From Flaveria trinervia (lineage: Eukaryota > Streptophyta > Magnoliopsida > Asterales > Asteraceae): a DNA stretch of 64,000 nucleotides. This document shows, one piece after another, positions 1 through 12,441 of this stretch (the stretch's first letter is position 1; the number at the start of each line of letters is the position of its first letter). The translations under genes were made by a program, and so were the position numbers. Under the pieces are notes generated by a model. That model saw only the letters and a list, made by a program, of their open reading frames with translations. It was not told the DNA's origin and searched no databases. The stretch covers positions 41,054,231-41,118,230 of the forward strand of contig CM046457.1 in assembly GCA_025506515.1 (NCBI GenBank). Direction: 5' to 3'.

Positions 1-83
1 TCTAATCATGTGTTTGGCTAAGTATGGAGGGGAACTCTATTTTGGGGAATCTGGACATAGAGTTGTGATCCCAACCATGAAAC

Positions 84-3000
84 CTACTTCCCATTTACGA
101 GTCTGTAAGACTCACGAACATAGGCCTCAAGGAGAACAACCTGTTCCTCCTTGGAGAGTTCTTCTACTCTCCTTCAAAGAAGAACTCTGGACCATAGTAC
201 TCAGATAGGTACTTTACAGTCCTGCCATTCTTCAACTCCATAGTAGTTATCTCCCTATAGACAAATTCATCAGGATGGGTGCCCTCAAGGAGTAACTGGA
301 GCTCATTCTTCTTAATGTCTTCAAGCTTCTTATATAATAACCCCTTTTGATCATCTTGTTTTCCAGTAAGGCTTGAGGGGTCATTTTTGATTGATGAGCC
401 TTCTTGAATTCATCGAGTATTTCCCAAGGTGAGACTACAATGGCCAACATGATTGTAGAGTCTATTGTTTTTCTAACCTGGCCATTGTATCTATGTGGAA
501 TGGATCTTTTGTGGATTCTAGAGCTCACCTTGGGGTCTGGCCATACTCTCACTCTCTCTTTTTGATACTGAAATGTGTGTCTGAGAGTGTACAACCTCTG
601 AGCATGCCCTTTCATGGCTTGTATAGATGATGACTGGGGAAATTCCTTGTCAACCATCTTCAGTAGTTGCTCATCATGCTGCTTCTGCTGTTCTTCATCT
701 TCTATTTTGACTCTAACCATTTCCCTATGTGAGTCAGGTGTGATCATGAGTTGACTCCTGGGTTCTGGTACCCTTAGAACAGCAAGAGTGGCAGACTATC
801 ATCTTCATCATCTTCTTCTATCCTCAGCACCCTTCTCCTCCTTCTAGGTGCATCACTAGATGATGGTTGGGTTGGTTTTTGTGGTAAAGGAATTGGTTTT
901 GAGGGTTGAGGATGTTTGGATTTGAGTTTTGAGATTGGTTTGGAGATTTGAGGGGTAGGCTGTTTTTGAGTGCGTGATTGGGAAGGTTGTTTAAGCATTT
1001 TGGTTGTAAGTTTGGCTTTTGTGAGTTTTGCTATTTCAAGCCTTTTCCCAGCTCCAACCTCATCAAGTGCTTCAATAAGTATCCCCTTATGAAATTGCAC
1101 AGACAAACAGATTCTGGTGGCAATAGCCAGAATGCTACCTCTGGTCCATGAACGAATCTCCATCGGTGATCTTCCTAAATATTTGGCTATGAATCGAATC
1201 ATGATCTCCAATCTCTCTTTCTCCAGCACACTGTACCAGCCCATCTGTTTTGGATTTCATTTACTTCCAACCCCCTGATCTCACTGTCTAGTTTGGCTGT
1301 ATCAAAGTCTTGCTTGAAGAGTTGCTCAATGATTTTGTCCATAGATCGGCTGTGTGCTTCAACTGCATCTTTTATCAGCTCCTCCAAGGATTGTTCTTCA
1401 GCATTCTTTTGATCACCAGCACTTTTCTTTCTTTTGTAAGTGATTAGTTGTTGTTCCTTTTCCTTCTCCAACTCCTTGGTTTTCTCTTGTGCCTTCTCAT
1501 CCTCAGTTCTTTTTCTTTCTTTTCTTTCACTGCTGTACTCTCCCCCTTTTGGATGCATTGGTTGCAGGGGTTTGTACCACAGAAAGTTTCTTGTGCACAG
1601 CATCATCAATGAGTGGTTGTAGACTTGAGGAGATCCTCTCATCAATGGCTTTATGAACAATGTCATTGATGATGGGAGTGATGAGAGGTAAGGATTGTTG
1701 GAATGCAGCAACCATCTGCTCAGGGGGGTTCTGTCCCTGAGAGATAGTGCCAAAGGCAGAGGCTGGAGGCTCAGTGAAGTGAGAGGGTGAAGTGTTTGGG
1801 GGACCTTCGAATGAAGGTGCCATCTGTGGGTTAGTGGGGGCAGATGGACTTACATCCTGAGACTTCTTGGCAAGCAGTTCTTGTAGTCTGCTTACCTCAG
1901 CCTCCAGGATGGTGTTCTGGGCTAGAACATCATAGAAAAAGCCTAGGTCATCATCAGCAGATGTTGAATCACCTGACCTCCTGCTTGTAGCAGGATGTAC
2001 ATGCATCGGGTGTAGACCAGTTTTAGCATGTGCTCCTTTTTCTTGGAACTGGGGACATCCAGCCTCAGGATGATGTCCTTCATCAGTTGTTGCCTCTGGT
2101 GAGGTCTTAGCTATGTTACCAGCCTCAGTTTGATCATGTCCTGATCAGAAGAGGTGGCAGCCTCACCAGATGTTCGTATCTGCATATCCACACCAAGATA
2201 GAAGGGGGCATTTGCTTGGGGAGAGGAGATAGAAACAGATTGCATTCAGGGAGAGGAATGCTCTTCAATGATAACCTCCTCAAGTGAGAGAGGTCTCAGC
2301 GATGTGGTTGCCCCTGATAAGGTTGCATCAGGATCCTTTTGAGAGGATGCCTGTGCGGGTTAGCTGGTAGAGTCTCTGATACTGCTGGGGGGTTTAAACC
2401 AGCAAGTATATCCTGCCTTGGTGGTACAGGAGCATCTTCAGGGGACTCATCTCCCTGAATAGTGTTTGGGGCGTTTGGTTTTTGGTTTGGTGGGGACTTG
2501 GATCTGGTAGTGGAAGCTGTGGGTTCCCTCTGCTTGGGTTTTAGCATTCGGGCAGCTTCTTTGAGAATGAGGTTTGAGTGTTGCCTGGAGTATACCTCAG
2601 CCAAAACAGCTGGTGCAAGGACTCCAAGGCCAACAAGGCCATCAGATTTTAATTCATTTAAAATAATGGCCATCAGAAACCTGGGATATAATAGCCAGCG
2701 GTTTGCCGCAGGTTTTGAGCCAAGTTCTTTATTTCTAGAAACACGATTTCAGAGAAATTAGTGGTTGGGTTATAGAATAGAATACAATACTTGTTGCCAT
2801 TGGGATGACATTTGATCCCAAGAGTATGTCTTTGAAGCTAAGCATACATTTACCATGTGAAAGATAAGTTTTTCAGCATCATGGAAATGTTTCTTCAGAA
2901 TAGTTGTAGCCCGAAGATCACCTTCATACCCATTATTGATAAAGGACATATCCATGTGCCCTTTGGGTATTCAGTCACAGTGGTGGAGTCATGTAAGTGT

Positions 3001-3273
3001 AATGCCTGACGAATGATGTCGGTTGTAACAACCACTGTTTCTGGTTGACGAGGGACCGAACAGAGATTGGCCAGTAGACTCATCAGTATGAACAAAAACA
3101 TTTGACTAGAATTGACTGAGAGATTCAGGGTAGATGGTCGGATTCAAGAGAAAGGCTGTGTGATATGGGGAATCCACCATTAGGTCAATGGCATTATCAA
3201 ATTTGTTCCAGAAAGCCGACTTGGTAAGGTATGCAACACAGTTGTGTCGTGGTTTTAGGCTCATGGTTGCCAT
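84..3273 (-). pseudogene. Copia A ORF3, uncharacterised third ORF, decayed
   Basis: The ATG at 3273 opens MATMSLKPRHNCVAYL, matching the starts of the B, C, D and F copies; the stop is at 84-86, about 1,063 codons. Layout by residue: 1-200 is a conserved block ending near WILYPRF-like residues; 200-420 is Pro/Ser-rich; about 420-470 is a coiled-coil-like stretch after HVHP; 510-560 is a helical block with HKAIDERISS; 560-620 is Lys/Glu-rich; 640-715 is a conserved block with RFIAKYLGRS; then a Lys/Pro-rich linker, an acidic patch (RRRRRVLRIEEDDEDD) and a conserved C-terminal 220 residues with HAQRLYTLRHTFQYQKERV. I see no signal peptide or membrane segment, so it does not look like an envelope protein. 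Conserved blocks fall in all three frames, so this copy is dead. Function unknown. From memory only, Asteraceae databases hold similar N-termini under uncertain names such as 'synaptobrevin, longin-like'. Confidence 0.8.
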
Positions 3274-4041
3274 TTTTGAAAGTATGAAGGTCAGAAGAAG
3301 GCTAATGGAACGTTTGAGAAGAAGACAGGTATTTATAGGGTTGGGATAGGAAAAGGCTGAAAGAAAACTACTGAAGGTTTTGGTGTGGTCATCAGCTGTT
3401 TGAAACTACTGATGACGTGGTTTTAACCTTCAGAGGTTTAAAACGACTGACAGTGGTGGTGTTGTCATCAGTTGTTATAAAACAACTGAAGACTTGGTTT
3501 TGACCATCAGACGATGTAAACTGAGGACTGGTGTTTGTCATCAGTAGTTGTGAAACTACTGAAGACAGTGGTTTTGTCATCAGTTGTTGTAAACAGCTGA
3601 AGACTTGGTGTTAGTCTTCGGTAGTTGTAAACGACTGAAGACATAGTTTTGGCTTCAGTTGTTCTAATGAAACAGTAGTTGTATAAACGACTGAAGAGAA
3701 ATTTCTCATCAGCTGTTTTCATCAATTCATAGCTTTTCAGTTGTTTCAGTCTGACCTCCACACTTACTCATCAGACTTATATCTGAGTTCAGACGTTTCA
3801 TTGGTCATCAGTACTTATCTGCATTTCGACATCAGTAGTTGTAGCTACATCAGCTGTTGTGACTACATCAGCTGTTGTAACTACATCAGCTGTTAACAAA
3901 AAAGTAATTGAGTACTGAGGTTACTTAAGCTCCAGTAGTTTTAAAAACTTCTGAAGGGAGGATAACTTCAGTACTTATATATGACAATAATAAACTAATG
4001 ATCATCAGTACTTGTGAGCTGAGATCATCAGTAGTTGTCAC
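3274..4041 (-). promoter_or_regulatory. Copia A spacer between pol and ORF3, motif array
   Basis: There is no coding capacity here. From about 3365 to 4035 the spacer is packed with CAGTNGTTGT-type motifs in both orientations (for example CATCAGTAGTTGT, and AACTACTGAAG as its complement). Many form head-to-head pairs such as CAGTAGTT-GTGA-AACTACTG. A TATA box sits between the array and the ORF3 start. I infer an internal promoter region for ORF3; the array could also fold into hairpins in a genomic transcript. Confidence 0.6.
3328..3339 (-). promoter_or_regulatory. TATA box upstream of ORF3 (Copia A)
   Basis: CCTATAAATACC on the minus strand, 55 bp upstream of the ORF3 ATG at 3273. The identical 12-mer occurs at nearly the same distance in copies C, D and F although flanking sequence has diverged. 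That leaves room for a start site about 30 bp downstream and a short leader. Confidence 0.6.
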
Positions 4042-7000
4042 TTATTCTAGCTGCAGCATATCAAGCCTTAGCACTAGGTTTTGGAAAGTTGTGCTATCCA
4101 AGGGCTTAGTGAAAATGTCTGCAAGCTCATCAACACTAGGAACAAATTTTGGATCAATCAGACCTTTTTCAAAACAATCTCTAATAAAATGGTGTCTGAT
4201 TTCAATATGTTTAGTCCTAGATTGCTGGACAGGATTCTTGACAATACAAAGAGCTGAAGAGCTGTCCATTAACAATGGGGTCTTAGTCTCTGTTATGCCA
4301 TAATCCAATAATTGGTTTTGAAGCCAGAGTACCTGAGATGTACAGCTTGCAGCAGCAATGTACTCTGCTTCAGCAGTTGATGTAGCAACTGAGGTCTGCT
4401 TCTTACTCTGCCAAAATCAAGCAGTTGCCTAAGAATTGGCATCCTCCTGAAGTGGACTTTCTGTCAACTTACACCCTGCGTAGTCACTGTCAGAAAAATC
4501 AACTAATTTACCAGAATGTCTAGTAGAATACCATAAACCTAGAGATGGAATGCCTTGCAGATATCTAAAGATCCTCTTGACTGCAATCAAATGAGACTCC
4601 TTAGGTGCAGCCTGAAATCTAGCACAAACACATGTATCAAACATAATATCCGGTCTAGAAGCTGTTAAGTACATCAAGGACCCAATCATACATCTGTAAA
4701 GTGTTTCATCAACCACTTTACCTTCTGATCTGTATCCAGTTGTGTGGTGTTGCACATGGGAGTAGAACAGGGCTTACAGTTTTGTAAATCAAACTTTTCC
4801 AAAAGATCTTTTGTGTATTTGGACTGATGAATGAAAATTCCATCAGCCTTTTGTTTGATTTGAAAACCCAGAAAGAACTGTAATTCTCCCATGGCACTCA
4901 TTTCAAACTTCTTTGCATCAACTTTGTAAAGGCATCACACAACTGTGGATCAGAGGATGCAAAAATAATATCATCTACATAAATTTGAACAAGTAGATTA
5001 TGCTGCTCAGCTTCTTAATGAATAAAGTCTTATCTATGGAGCCTCTAGTGAAATTATTTTCAGAAGAATTGTGATAATGTCTCATACCAGGCTCTAGGAG
5101 CTTGTTTCAACCCATAGAGAGCCTTATCAAGCTATACACCCAATTAGGATGTTTATTGTCCTCAAAACCTGGTGGTTGACATACATAAACCTCTTCTTTA
5201 ATTTTCCCATACAAAAATGCACTTTTGACATCCATTTGAAAAACTTTAAGGTTTGATAAGCAGCATAAGCTAAAAACAATCGAATTGCTTCCAGTCTGGC
5301 TACAGGGGCAAAGGTTTCATTATAATCAATACCTTCCTCTTGTGAAAACCCCTGTACAACCAGTCTGGCCTTGTTCTTAACAATAAGCCCATTTTCATCA
5401 GTTTTGTTCCTAAACACCCATTTAGTGCCTATTGCACACTTACCTGGAGGTAGAGGAACCAGTTCCCACACTTGCTGTTTCTTGAACTGAAGAAGCTCAA
5501 GCTGCATGGCTTCAACCCATCCATTGTCCCTTAAAGCAATGTGATAGTTCTTTGGCTCTTGCTGACTAATGAAGAGATCATAGAAGCAGAAATTTGACAA
5601 TTGACTTCTTGTTGACACGCCATCATTGATATCACCAATGATTTGAGACATAGGGTGATTCTTCTGATCTTGGTACACAATAAGATCTGTGCAAGTGTTT
5701 GTAGCAGGCTCAGTAGCAACAGATGGTGATGGTGAAGCATTTCCTTGAAACCAATCAGTAGATGGTAATTCAAAGGAAGTTGAAGTTGTAGAAATCTCAT
5801 CAACATTTGTTGTGGATTGTGCTACTGGAGCTACGGGAACATCAGGTCTAGCTAAATCAGGCAGTTGATCACTAAACTTAAAAAGGTGATTACTGATATC
5901 ATCATCATCATCAGTAACACCAGATGGATGACTAGCTACAGAAGATGATGGATTCATATAATCTGCAACAGCAGGCGGTTGATAAGGAACATATTGCAGA
6001 ATGTCCAAATCAAACAACTCCACAGGGTTTTGTGGAATTGTATCCTTAGGGAATTCATTGAACTTCACATGCAAGGTTTCTTCAACTATCTTTGTCCAAC
6101 AGTTGAATAATCTGTAAGCCTTGCAAGTGGATGAATACCCAACAAAATACCCTGCATCCACCTTAGAATCAAACTTTTGGAGTGGATCCTTTGTGTTGAG
6201 AATGTAACAGGGACACCCAAATGCTCTAAAGTATGAAATCAAAGGGGCTAAATGATGTAAAACTTCATAAGGAGTTTTCATCAACCTCTGATTTACTAAG
6301 GCTCTATTCTGTACATAGCAGGCTATATTGACAGCTTCAGCCCAAAAGGTCAGTGGCAGACCAGAATCAACCAACATGGACCTTGCAGCTTCAATGAGGG
6401 TCCTGTTCTTTCCTCTCCACTACTCCATTTTGCTCTGGAGTCCTTGGGATGCTATACTGCCTCTTGATTCCCTTTGACAAGTAAAACTCATCAAGAGTGT
6501 GGTTTCTGAATTCAGTACCATTGTCACTCCTCACACACTTACTGGTAGGGAATACTGCTTCTCAACGTGTAACACAAAGTTCATAATGGACTGAGCAGCC
6601 TCATCCTTTGAATGCAAGAAGAAAGTCCATACATATCTAGAGTAATCATCCTAATTACCAGACAGTATTTCTTCTTTGCCATACTCATTACCTTCACAGG
6701 ACCAAAAAGATCCATGTGCAGTAGTTGTAAGCAGGCATTAGACTTGGATTCTTCTATGGGTGGGAATGAAACTTATGTTGTTTCTCTTTTAAGCATGCAG
6801 TGCAGATTTCATCACAATTGAACTCCTTTATTGGAAGACCTCTCACTAAACTCTTGTGGATCAGCTGATTCATGTTTTTGAGATAACATGACCCAGCCTT
6901 CTATGCCACAGTTTAGATTCTTGGAGAGAGTCTTGGAGAACAAGCATGGATGGCCTTTTAACTCAATTTTCTTTGACAAATCCAAGGCATATACTCTTCC

Positions 7001-7364
7001 TATCCTGTTGGCCTTCAGGAGAGTATTATCATCCAGTACTTTGTCAATCAGGTCAGAACCTTGGAAGACAGAATCCTATTTCTGGCTTGTGAAAAGAGCA
7101 ACATGTCCTTGTCACACATCTGGCTGACACTCAACAGATTGTATTTGAGATTCTCCACATGGTTGACATCATCAAATCTAATATCTCCATTAGACACAAA
7201 TCCCTTTCCAATGATGTAACCTTTAGCATCATTTCCAAATGAGACAAATCCCTTCTTTCCTTGAGAGTAATCATGAAGAAGAGAGCTGCTCCCAGTCATG
7301 TGCATGGATCCTCCACTGTCCACATACCAGATGCTTCTTTGGCATGCTGAAGAACCCTACAAAA
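4042..7364 (-). pseudogene. pol: Copia A pol: protease, integrase, RT, RNase H
   Basis: Reading right to left: the protease site VDSGGSMHMTG near 7315; a GAG-pre-integrase region; the integrase triad in HMDLFGPV, SDNGTEF and NGVVER; RT from about 6000 with AIGTKWVFRNK and an intact YVDD (4970-4981); then RNase H with ATSTAEAEYIAAAS and the terminal TKHIEIRHHFIRD block, ending at the stop at 4042. The longest open piece is 416 codons (5127-6377), covering the integrase end and RT start. An extra G just after the integrase Glu (near 6411) shifts the frame, and a deletion near 4415 breaks the RNase H start. Catalytic residues are present but the frame is not, so the copy cannot act on its own. 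Confidence 0.88.
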
Positions 7365-10260
7365 TCATAAGAAACTAGCTAGCTTTGGAGACCCAAACCT
7401 TTTTGGTTTTGGGACTGACTTTATCAACAGATTTAACCATAGCTGGTTTCTCATGATTAACAGCTGATGAAGATGGAGATGGTGCTGAAATAGATTTGGA
7501 CTGGAATTCCTTTTCAGTGGTTTGATCACAGGGGCTTCAAGTTGGTTAACTCTCCCCAACAGATGCTGAACCATCATAACAAGTTGTGTCTGATTTGAAG
7601 CTAGAGCTTTCAGTTCATTTGACACTCCAGAGCTTGTTTTTGATGAGTTCCTGTGACCCACCATTTCCTCCTTCTTAGATTTCACAGACTTAGTCTTATG
7701 TTTATCATGAGGAACAATATCAGCTGTCTTCTGATAAACCGCATCCTTCTTAGTGGATTTGGGTAAGGCCTTGGGTTTATCAGGTTGAGATGATTGTGGT
7801 ACAAACTTGGTCTCAAACTCAGTTTTATTTTATTTATTTCTAGTTTAATGAGCTCATCCCTCTGGAGTTTTAAACCCTTTTTGTACCAACATTCATTAGA
7901 TAGATGATTGAAATTACCACAAATTTCACATGGTTTATTCTTCATCTTAGACATCTCTACTGCTGAAGTGGAAACTACTGAAGGTGTGATCTTCAGTACT
8001 TTCCTCCTATCAGTACTAGGTACTAAAGGATTTGTAACAGCTGAAGACTGGTAATTCAACTGTTTCCATCCGTCCTAATAGACCGTTTGATGGATTCCTC
8101 AGCAGTTGTTAGTCCTTGTATTTCAACTGATTTGAAATGCTTTTCAGATGTTGGGTCTCTTTCAGTACTTGGGGTACATTGAGGAACAACATCTGAAGTA
8201 CTCAGCTTCGTATGAGTCTTAGTAGTTAGACCATGAGTCAATTGATTTGCTGAGATCTTAACACCGGTTTCATTCTCTGATCTTAGATTATCATTAGAGA
8301 ATGATTCACATGATAATGTGGTTTGGAGATTGCTTTCACTTTCAGACTTAACTATGGAGTTAGGAGTAAAGTCTGCTGGTGGAGCAGTATGGTTGTAACC
8401 AATACCAAACTTCACATTTGAAGCAGTTTGCTTACTAAGAAGCATTTCAAATCCCTTGCATGATGAGACCCAGCGGTCACACTCAACTTGGGTCACTGCA
8501 AGTTTTTCTTTGAGACTCCTGTGGTCTTCCAGAATAACCTCTAGCTTGGCCTTTTCATCATTTAATTGGCATTTAAGCTTAAAAATCTCATCACTTTTAC
8601 TGTTAAGAGCAGACTCATACTCAGCTTTTCTTTTGGAAATGTTTTCTCAAACTCAGTTTTTGATTTATTAATGCTACATTTGCCTCTCTAATAGAGACAA
8701 AGGCAGCTATGCATGATTCAGAACATACTTGGCTTTAGCCTTTGAAGATACCTGAGTTACCTGTGAAGATGATGCATTTGAGCAGAACCCTCAGTAGACT
8801 CTAGGGCCATGAGAGCAAGATTTCCAAAAGGGTGTTCACCACCATGTTGACTACACCAGCATAGTATTGCTCAGTGTGACCAGACAAGTTATCAGGTAAG
8901 CTACTCCAGTCAACGACTCCAGGTGTGAAGAAGCTGTGATGAGGTTGTGATTGAGATGAGATGGTTGAGGTTCTGGTAGTGCATGAGGTTGTGGTACTGT
9001 AGGAGCTTGAACTTGATTTGACTGTGGCATATAATAGCGGGGATAAGGATATGGCATTTGACCCTGAGGAACAAAATATGCAGGAGATTAGGGTGTGATG
9101 AATGACTAGAACCAGTAGAATGTTGCCCTTTGGATTGTGAATTGTTATTTGGAAAAGTCAAAAAGGGTGCAAGGTGTTAGATCCAGTTGATCTACACTCT
9201 CTTGCAAAGTGTCCAAGCCTGTGGCATTTGTGACACTCCAACTTGCTCTTGTCAAAACCGACTTTGGTTTTGTCAGAGAGTCCAGGAAATTTCCTGCCAG
9301 TTCTCTTGTAGAATTTCTGAGATCTGATATTGATCAAGGCCATTTGGCTCAAAATATCCATCTCTTCTAAATCATCATCAGCAATGCCCTTCAAACCATC
9401 CATGATAAAGCATAGATTGTCACTATTATTACCAGAATGACAATCAACAATCACAAAGGCATGATTAGAATTGTTTGAGGTGAAATCAATATGCTCATCA
9501 TAGTGGCATTCTGATCCTGCATACTCTAACTCATGACTTACCAAGGCAGTGTTTCCTGGTACAAAGTCATCAGTGAGCTTTCCAATGATGACAGTTTTCG
9601 TTTCTGTTCTATCTCTCTCTCAAATGTGAACAATTTCCCATGGAGTTGGGTGAGAGATAGTTTGTCCAAATTTGCACTGGAGCGTAGGACAATAGTATAT
9701 GTGTCCCATCTCTCAGGCAGTGATCTAAGAAATCTGTTATTCATCTGCCTATTGGTGTACTCATGTTTGACCATTTTTAATTCAGAGATCAACAGAGAAC
9801 CACTCAAACTGTTGAGTCAGTGTCTCACCCTTCCTATGAGAGAATGTCTCATATTGTTGGGCAAGTATTTCTCTATTATTTGCCAAGACCTCATCTGTTC
9901 CTCCAAATTGTTCTTTCAAGGCATTCCAGAGCTCATGGGCAGTTTCATAATGCATTAGCCCAGAATAGATTTCATTGGGCAGTGCCATGGCCAAAATTCC
10001 ATGGGCTTTTGCATCAATCTCAAACAATTTCTTATCCTCATCTGAGTATTGCTCCCTCCTCTTCGAAACCATTTGATTGGTTACCGGGTTATTCACCATA
10101 AGCTTGTGTGGACCATGTACCACTGATGTCCAACAACCTGAGCTGTTAACAGACGGTGATGGAGCATTCGTCATTGCCATATGTTATACTCACTCCTAAC
10201 CAGCATTGGAGGCTTGGTTGAGGAACCAGTATTGTGAGGATCATTGGAAGGAGTAGTCAT
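7365..10260 (-). pseudogene. gag: Copia A gag (capsid/nucleocapsid), decayed
   Basis: The start is taken at 10260 because MTTPSNDPHNTGSS is shared with D and E (B has MATSINDPHN). The N-terminal third matches the Copia gag (UBN2-like) fold, with EIDAKAHGILAMALP and LWNALKEQFGGTDEVL. The first CCHC knuckle, CHKCHRLGHFAREC, lies at 9194-9235 (about residue 342). A Pro/Gln/Tyr-rich stretch, a coiled-coil-like region and a Ser/Thr-rich region follow, then a second CCHC knuckle, CEICGNFNHLSNEC (7889-7930, about residue 777). The gag/protease boundary is arbitrary because the family makes one polyprotein. Open pieces at 9782-10180, 9538-9807, 9158-9544, 8056-8496 and 7682-8059 lie in different frames. 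Confidence 0.82.
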
Positions 10261-10491
10261 TTTAGGTCCAAATACAATTTAATTCAAGCTTTTAAAAAAT
10301 TTTACACAGACCACAACAGACTCAATGAAAACCAAGAATAAGTCTCAGGATGAATGGCCAAAAACACAGAAAATTCAATCTCTATAACCGTTTCTTGCAA
10401 AAATGCTAATTCAATCAAACTTGGATCTTGGATAGCAGTTTCAATGATCAATTATTAGATCGATCAATGATTAACCTGCTCTGATATCATT
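10261..10491 (-). other. Copia A leader with primer-binding site and palindrome
   Basis: The primer site is at 10478-10489; on the minus strand it reads TGATATCAGAGC, one base off the tRNA-iMet complement TGGTATCAGAGC, two bases inside the LTR. Twelve bases further on, a palindrome (10445-10466) pairs TGATCGATC with AATTGATCA imperfectly. The rest is untranslated leader before the gag ATG. Confidence 0.75.
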
Positions 10492-10702
10492 TGACAGGAT
10501 CAGTGCTCTCAAGTTTGATGGATTAGAGTGTAACGCAGCGGAATAAGATCAAGAATTAGACCAATTATAGCAAGAATTTTATATTCATATGCATTAAGAA
10601 CAAATATGGTTGTAACGAGAGAATATATTTCTGTGAAAAGGAATGTTTCAATTATATCAATGTTTCTGCTCAATCATTCACCGATTACAATTAGGTTGAC
10701 AC

Positions 10703-10735
10703 TCCTTATATAGAGTGCAATCACTGCTGATATCA
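10703..10735 (-). promoter_or_regulatory. Copia A LTR core promoter
   Basis: CTCTATATAAGGA (minus strand, 10703-10715) is a good TATA box. The position that holds TGACGTCA in copies B, C and E reads TGATATCA here (10728-10735), so the bZIP-type palindrome has decayed in this copy. Confidence 0.5.
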
Positions 10736-11006
10736 CGGGATAGTGACATCTGGCAGATTTATTACAAAAATACTAAAACTTAACAAACTACTGAAATGTT
10801 CATAACTACTGAGAACATATCAGAATGCTAAGTAAAAACATAAAACTACTGATAAGAAACTACTGAAACTACAACGACTGAAGAACAAGCTCTTCAGTCG
10901 TTTTAACAAAACTACTGAAAAAGAAACATAAAACTACTGAAAAGAAAACCGTCACAACTACTGAAGAAGACCTCTTCAGCTGTTGTGACAACGTCTGATA
11001 CTTGGT

Positions 11007-11220
11007 CTTCAGTACTTGTCTTCAGCACTTGTCTTCAGACTGTCTTCAGTACTTGTCTGCAGACTTTGTCTTCAGCACTTGTGTCTTCAGACTTTGTCTT
11101 CAGCACTTGTCTTCAGACTTTGTCTTTAGCACTTGTGTCTTCAGACTTTGTCTTCAGCACTTGTGTCTTCAGACTTTGTCTTCAGCACTTGTGTCTTCAG
11201 ACTTTGTCTTCAGTTGTTGT
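11007..11220. repeat. Tandem 28-bp-type repeat in Copia A U3
   Basis: Repeats built from CTTCAGCACTTGTGT and CTTCAGACTTTGT alternate about six times with small length changes. Both half-units share CTTCAG, as in the other LTRs. Open frames across it in two phases are a by-product of the repeat, not genes. Confidence 0.85.
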
Positions 11221-11310
11221 CGTCAGCTGTTCTGGACTTCAGCAGTTGTTGTGACATCTGTGGGACTTAAAGTTTTTTCTGATCCGCTTATTGGTTCTTT
11301 TGGTCCAACA

Positions 11311-11684
11311 TAAACAATAATCGATCATCCTGAAACCCCGTAAAAGTTATTCGCTTGAGTAGTTCTTATGAATTCCATATTCCATCCAAAAGCATCCTGA
11401 ACTTATCTCCGAGTCTCGTGTCACACTAATACTTAGTGTTTCCTCGTGACAATACCTTCCCATTACCTTGAGCCGTTTAAAATACAAATGGTTATCAATC
11501 TGGTGCCCTTTGCCATGAACACATGAAATCATAAATAATGAACTTTTAACAAACTTAAGCATAGCAAAACCCCATAATTAAGCTCATTGAGTTTAAACGT
11601 TTTGTTGAATTTAGTCCTCGTATCCTTGAATTTAGTCCTCTCGTGATTAAATTTCGGGACGACATTTCTTAAAGTAGGGGAGAC
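11311..11684 (+). mobile_element. Gypsy G3 internal 3' end with polypurine tract
   Basis: This stretch ends in AAAGTAGGGGAGAC (11671-11684), a polypurine tract directly before TGTAACATCC, as in plant chromovirus-type Gypsy elements where a TTTCGGGACGAC-like sequence precedes the tract (here near 11651). No coding frame remains. Truncated on the left by Copia A. Confidence 0.6.
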
Positions 11685-12441
11685 TGTAACATCCATCAAT
11701 TTTCAAATTATAATTCGAACCTGTTTTGTTGATTATATAAATGAAGCACATCATTTAAACTACTTCTTTCATTTTAGTGGTTTTTTTAAATGATAATGTG
11801 TTATTTAGCTAACTTTGTAAATTTGGTAATTTAAAATTTATATTTAATCTTCTATTTAATAAGTTTGTAAACTTATGAGATTTTATAAATATCATATATG
11901 AAGTTTTAATTATTATAAAAATAATATTAGACTTTAAAATTCCTATGGAATTTATGAAGATGAGTATATATATAAAGATTATTTCTTTTAACCACCTTAA
12001 TAATTTATAATTAATATATAACAAGATTAATAATGTTTATAATATTTTATATATAATAAATGGATTAATCATTCAAAAGTTGGGTTTTATAAAGTATAGA
12101 GTTTAAATTGTAATCTATAAAACTTAATATAAAAGCTTTTAGCATAAAATGATAAAAATGGATACTTCAGGGACCTAGGTTGCCAACTTAAGAATCTTGA
12201 AACCAAAACCCACCCCCACTTCCGATTTCCCGGCCACATCTCCTGCCGCGAGTCCGGCGAGGCCAAAAGTCTCGATTCTTCGATTTTTAGCCACACAAAA
12301 CGATTCCTAACCGTTCAAGTGAAGGTTTCGAACTATTGGATGCTTCTTAATTAAGTTTAACATCGGTTAGAGGAGCGTTCGAGCTTGTGTAACCGCCGAT
12401 CACCGAGTTGCAACGTTCGGGCAATAAAACACTAATAATAA

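Larger units (their letters stand above)
1..11310 (-). mobile_element. Copia A: Sirevirus-type LTR retrotransposon, partial
   Basis: Read on the minus strand the order is LTR (11310-10492), primer site, gag, protease, integrase, reverse transcriptase, RNase H, spacer, ORF3. The ORF3 stop is at 84-86, and bases 1-83 are the start of the untranslated tail; the polypurine tract and 3' LTR lie left of the window. The integrase and RT motifs and the third ORF after pol fit the Sirevirus/SIRE clade. The element abuts the internal end of Gypsy G3 at 11311, so it probably inserted there. If so, TAAAC (11311-11315) should recur beyond the missing left LTR. All coding parts are broken. Confidence 0.9.
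10492..11310 (-). repeat. Copia A 5' LTR
   Basis: 819 bp. On the minus strand it begins TGTTGGACCAAAAGAACC and ends in CCTGTCA next to the primer site, giving TG...CA ends. The outer part (10985-11310) is U3 with a tandem array; the TATA box is near 10710. The partner LTR is off-window, so age and target duplication cannot be read. Confidence 0.88.

Noticed and set aside
1440..1622. Plus-strand Ser/Phe-rich small frame
   Set aside because: Antisense shadow of the Lys/Glu-rich part of ORF3; same for 52773-53219 on the plus strand.
84..3273. ORF3 as a retroviral-type envelope gene
   Set aside because: Position fits, but no signal peptide, hydrophobic anchor or cleavage motif is visible in any copy; the protein is hydrophilic and rich in charged and Pro/Ser linkers.
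3360..4035. CRISPR-like array
   Set aside because: Short motifs recur in both orientations with irregular spacing and no constant repeat/spacer pattern; the sequence is a plant nuclear retroelement spacer.
11002..11313. Two overlapping plus-strand frames of about 100 codons with repeated FSTCLQ peptides
   Set aside because: They lie on the 28-bp tandem repeat of the Copia A LTR; frames in several phases arise from the repeat itself.
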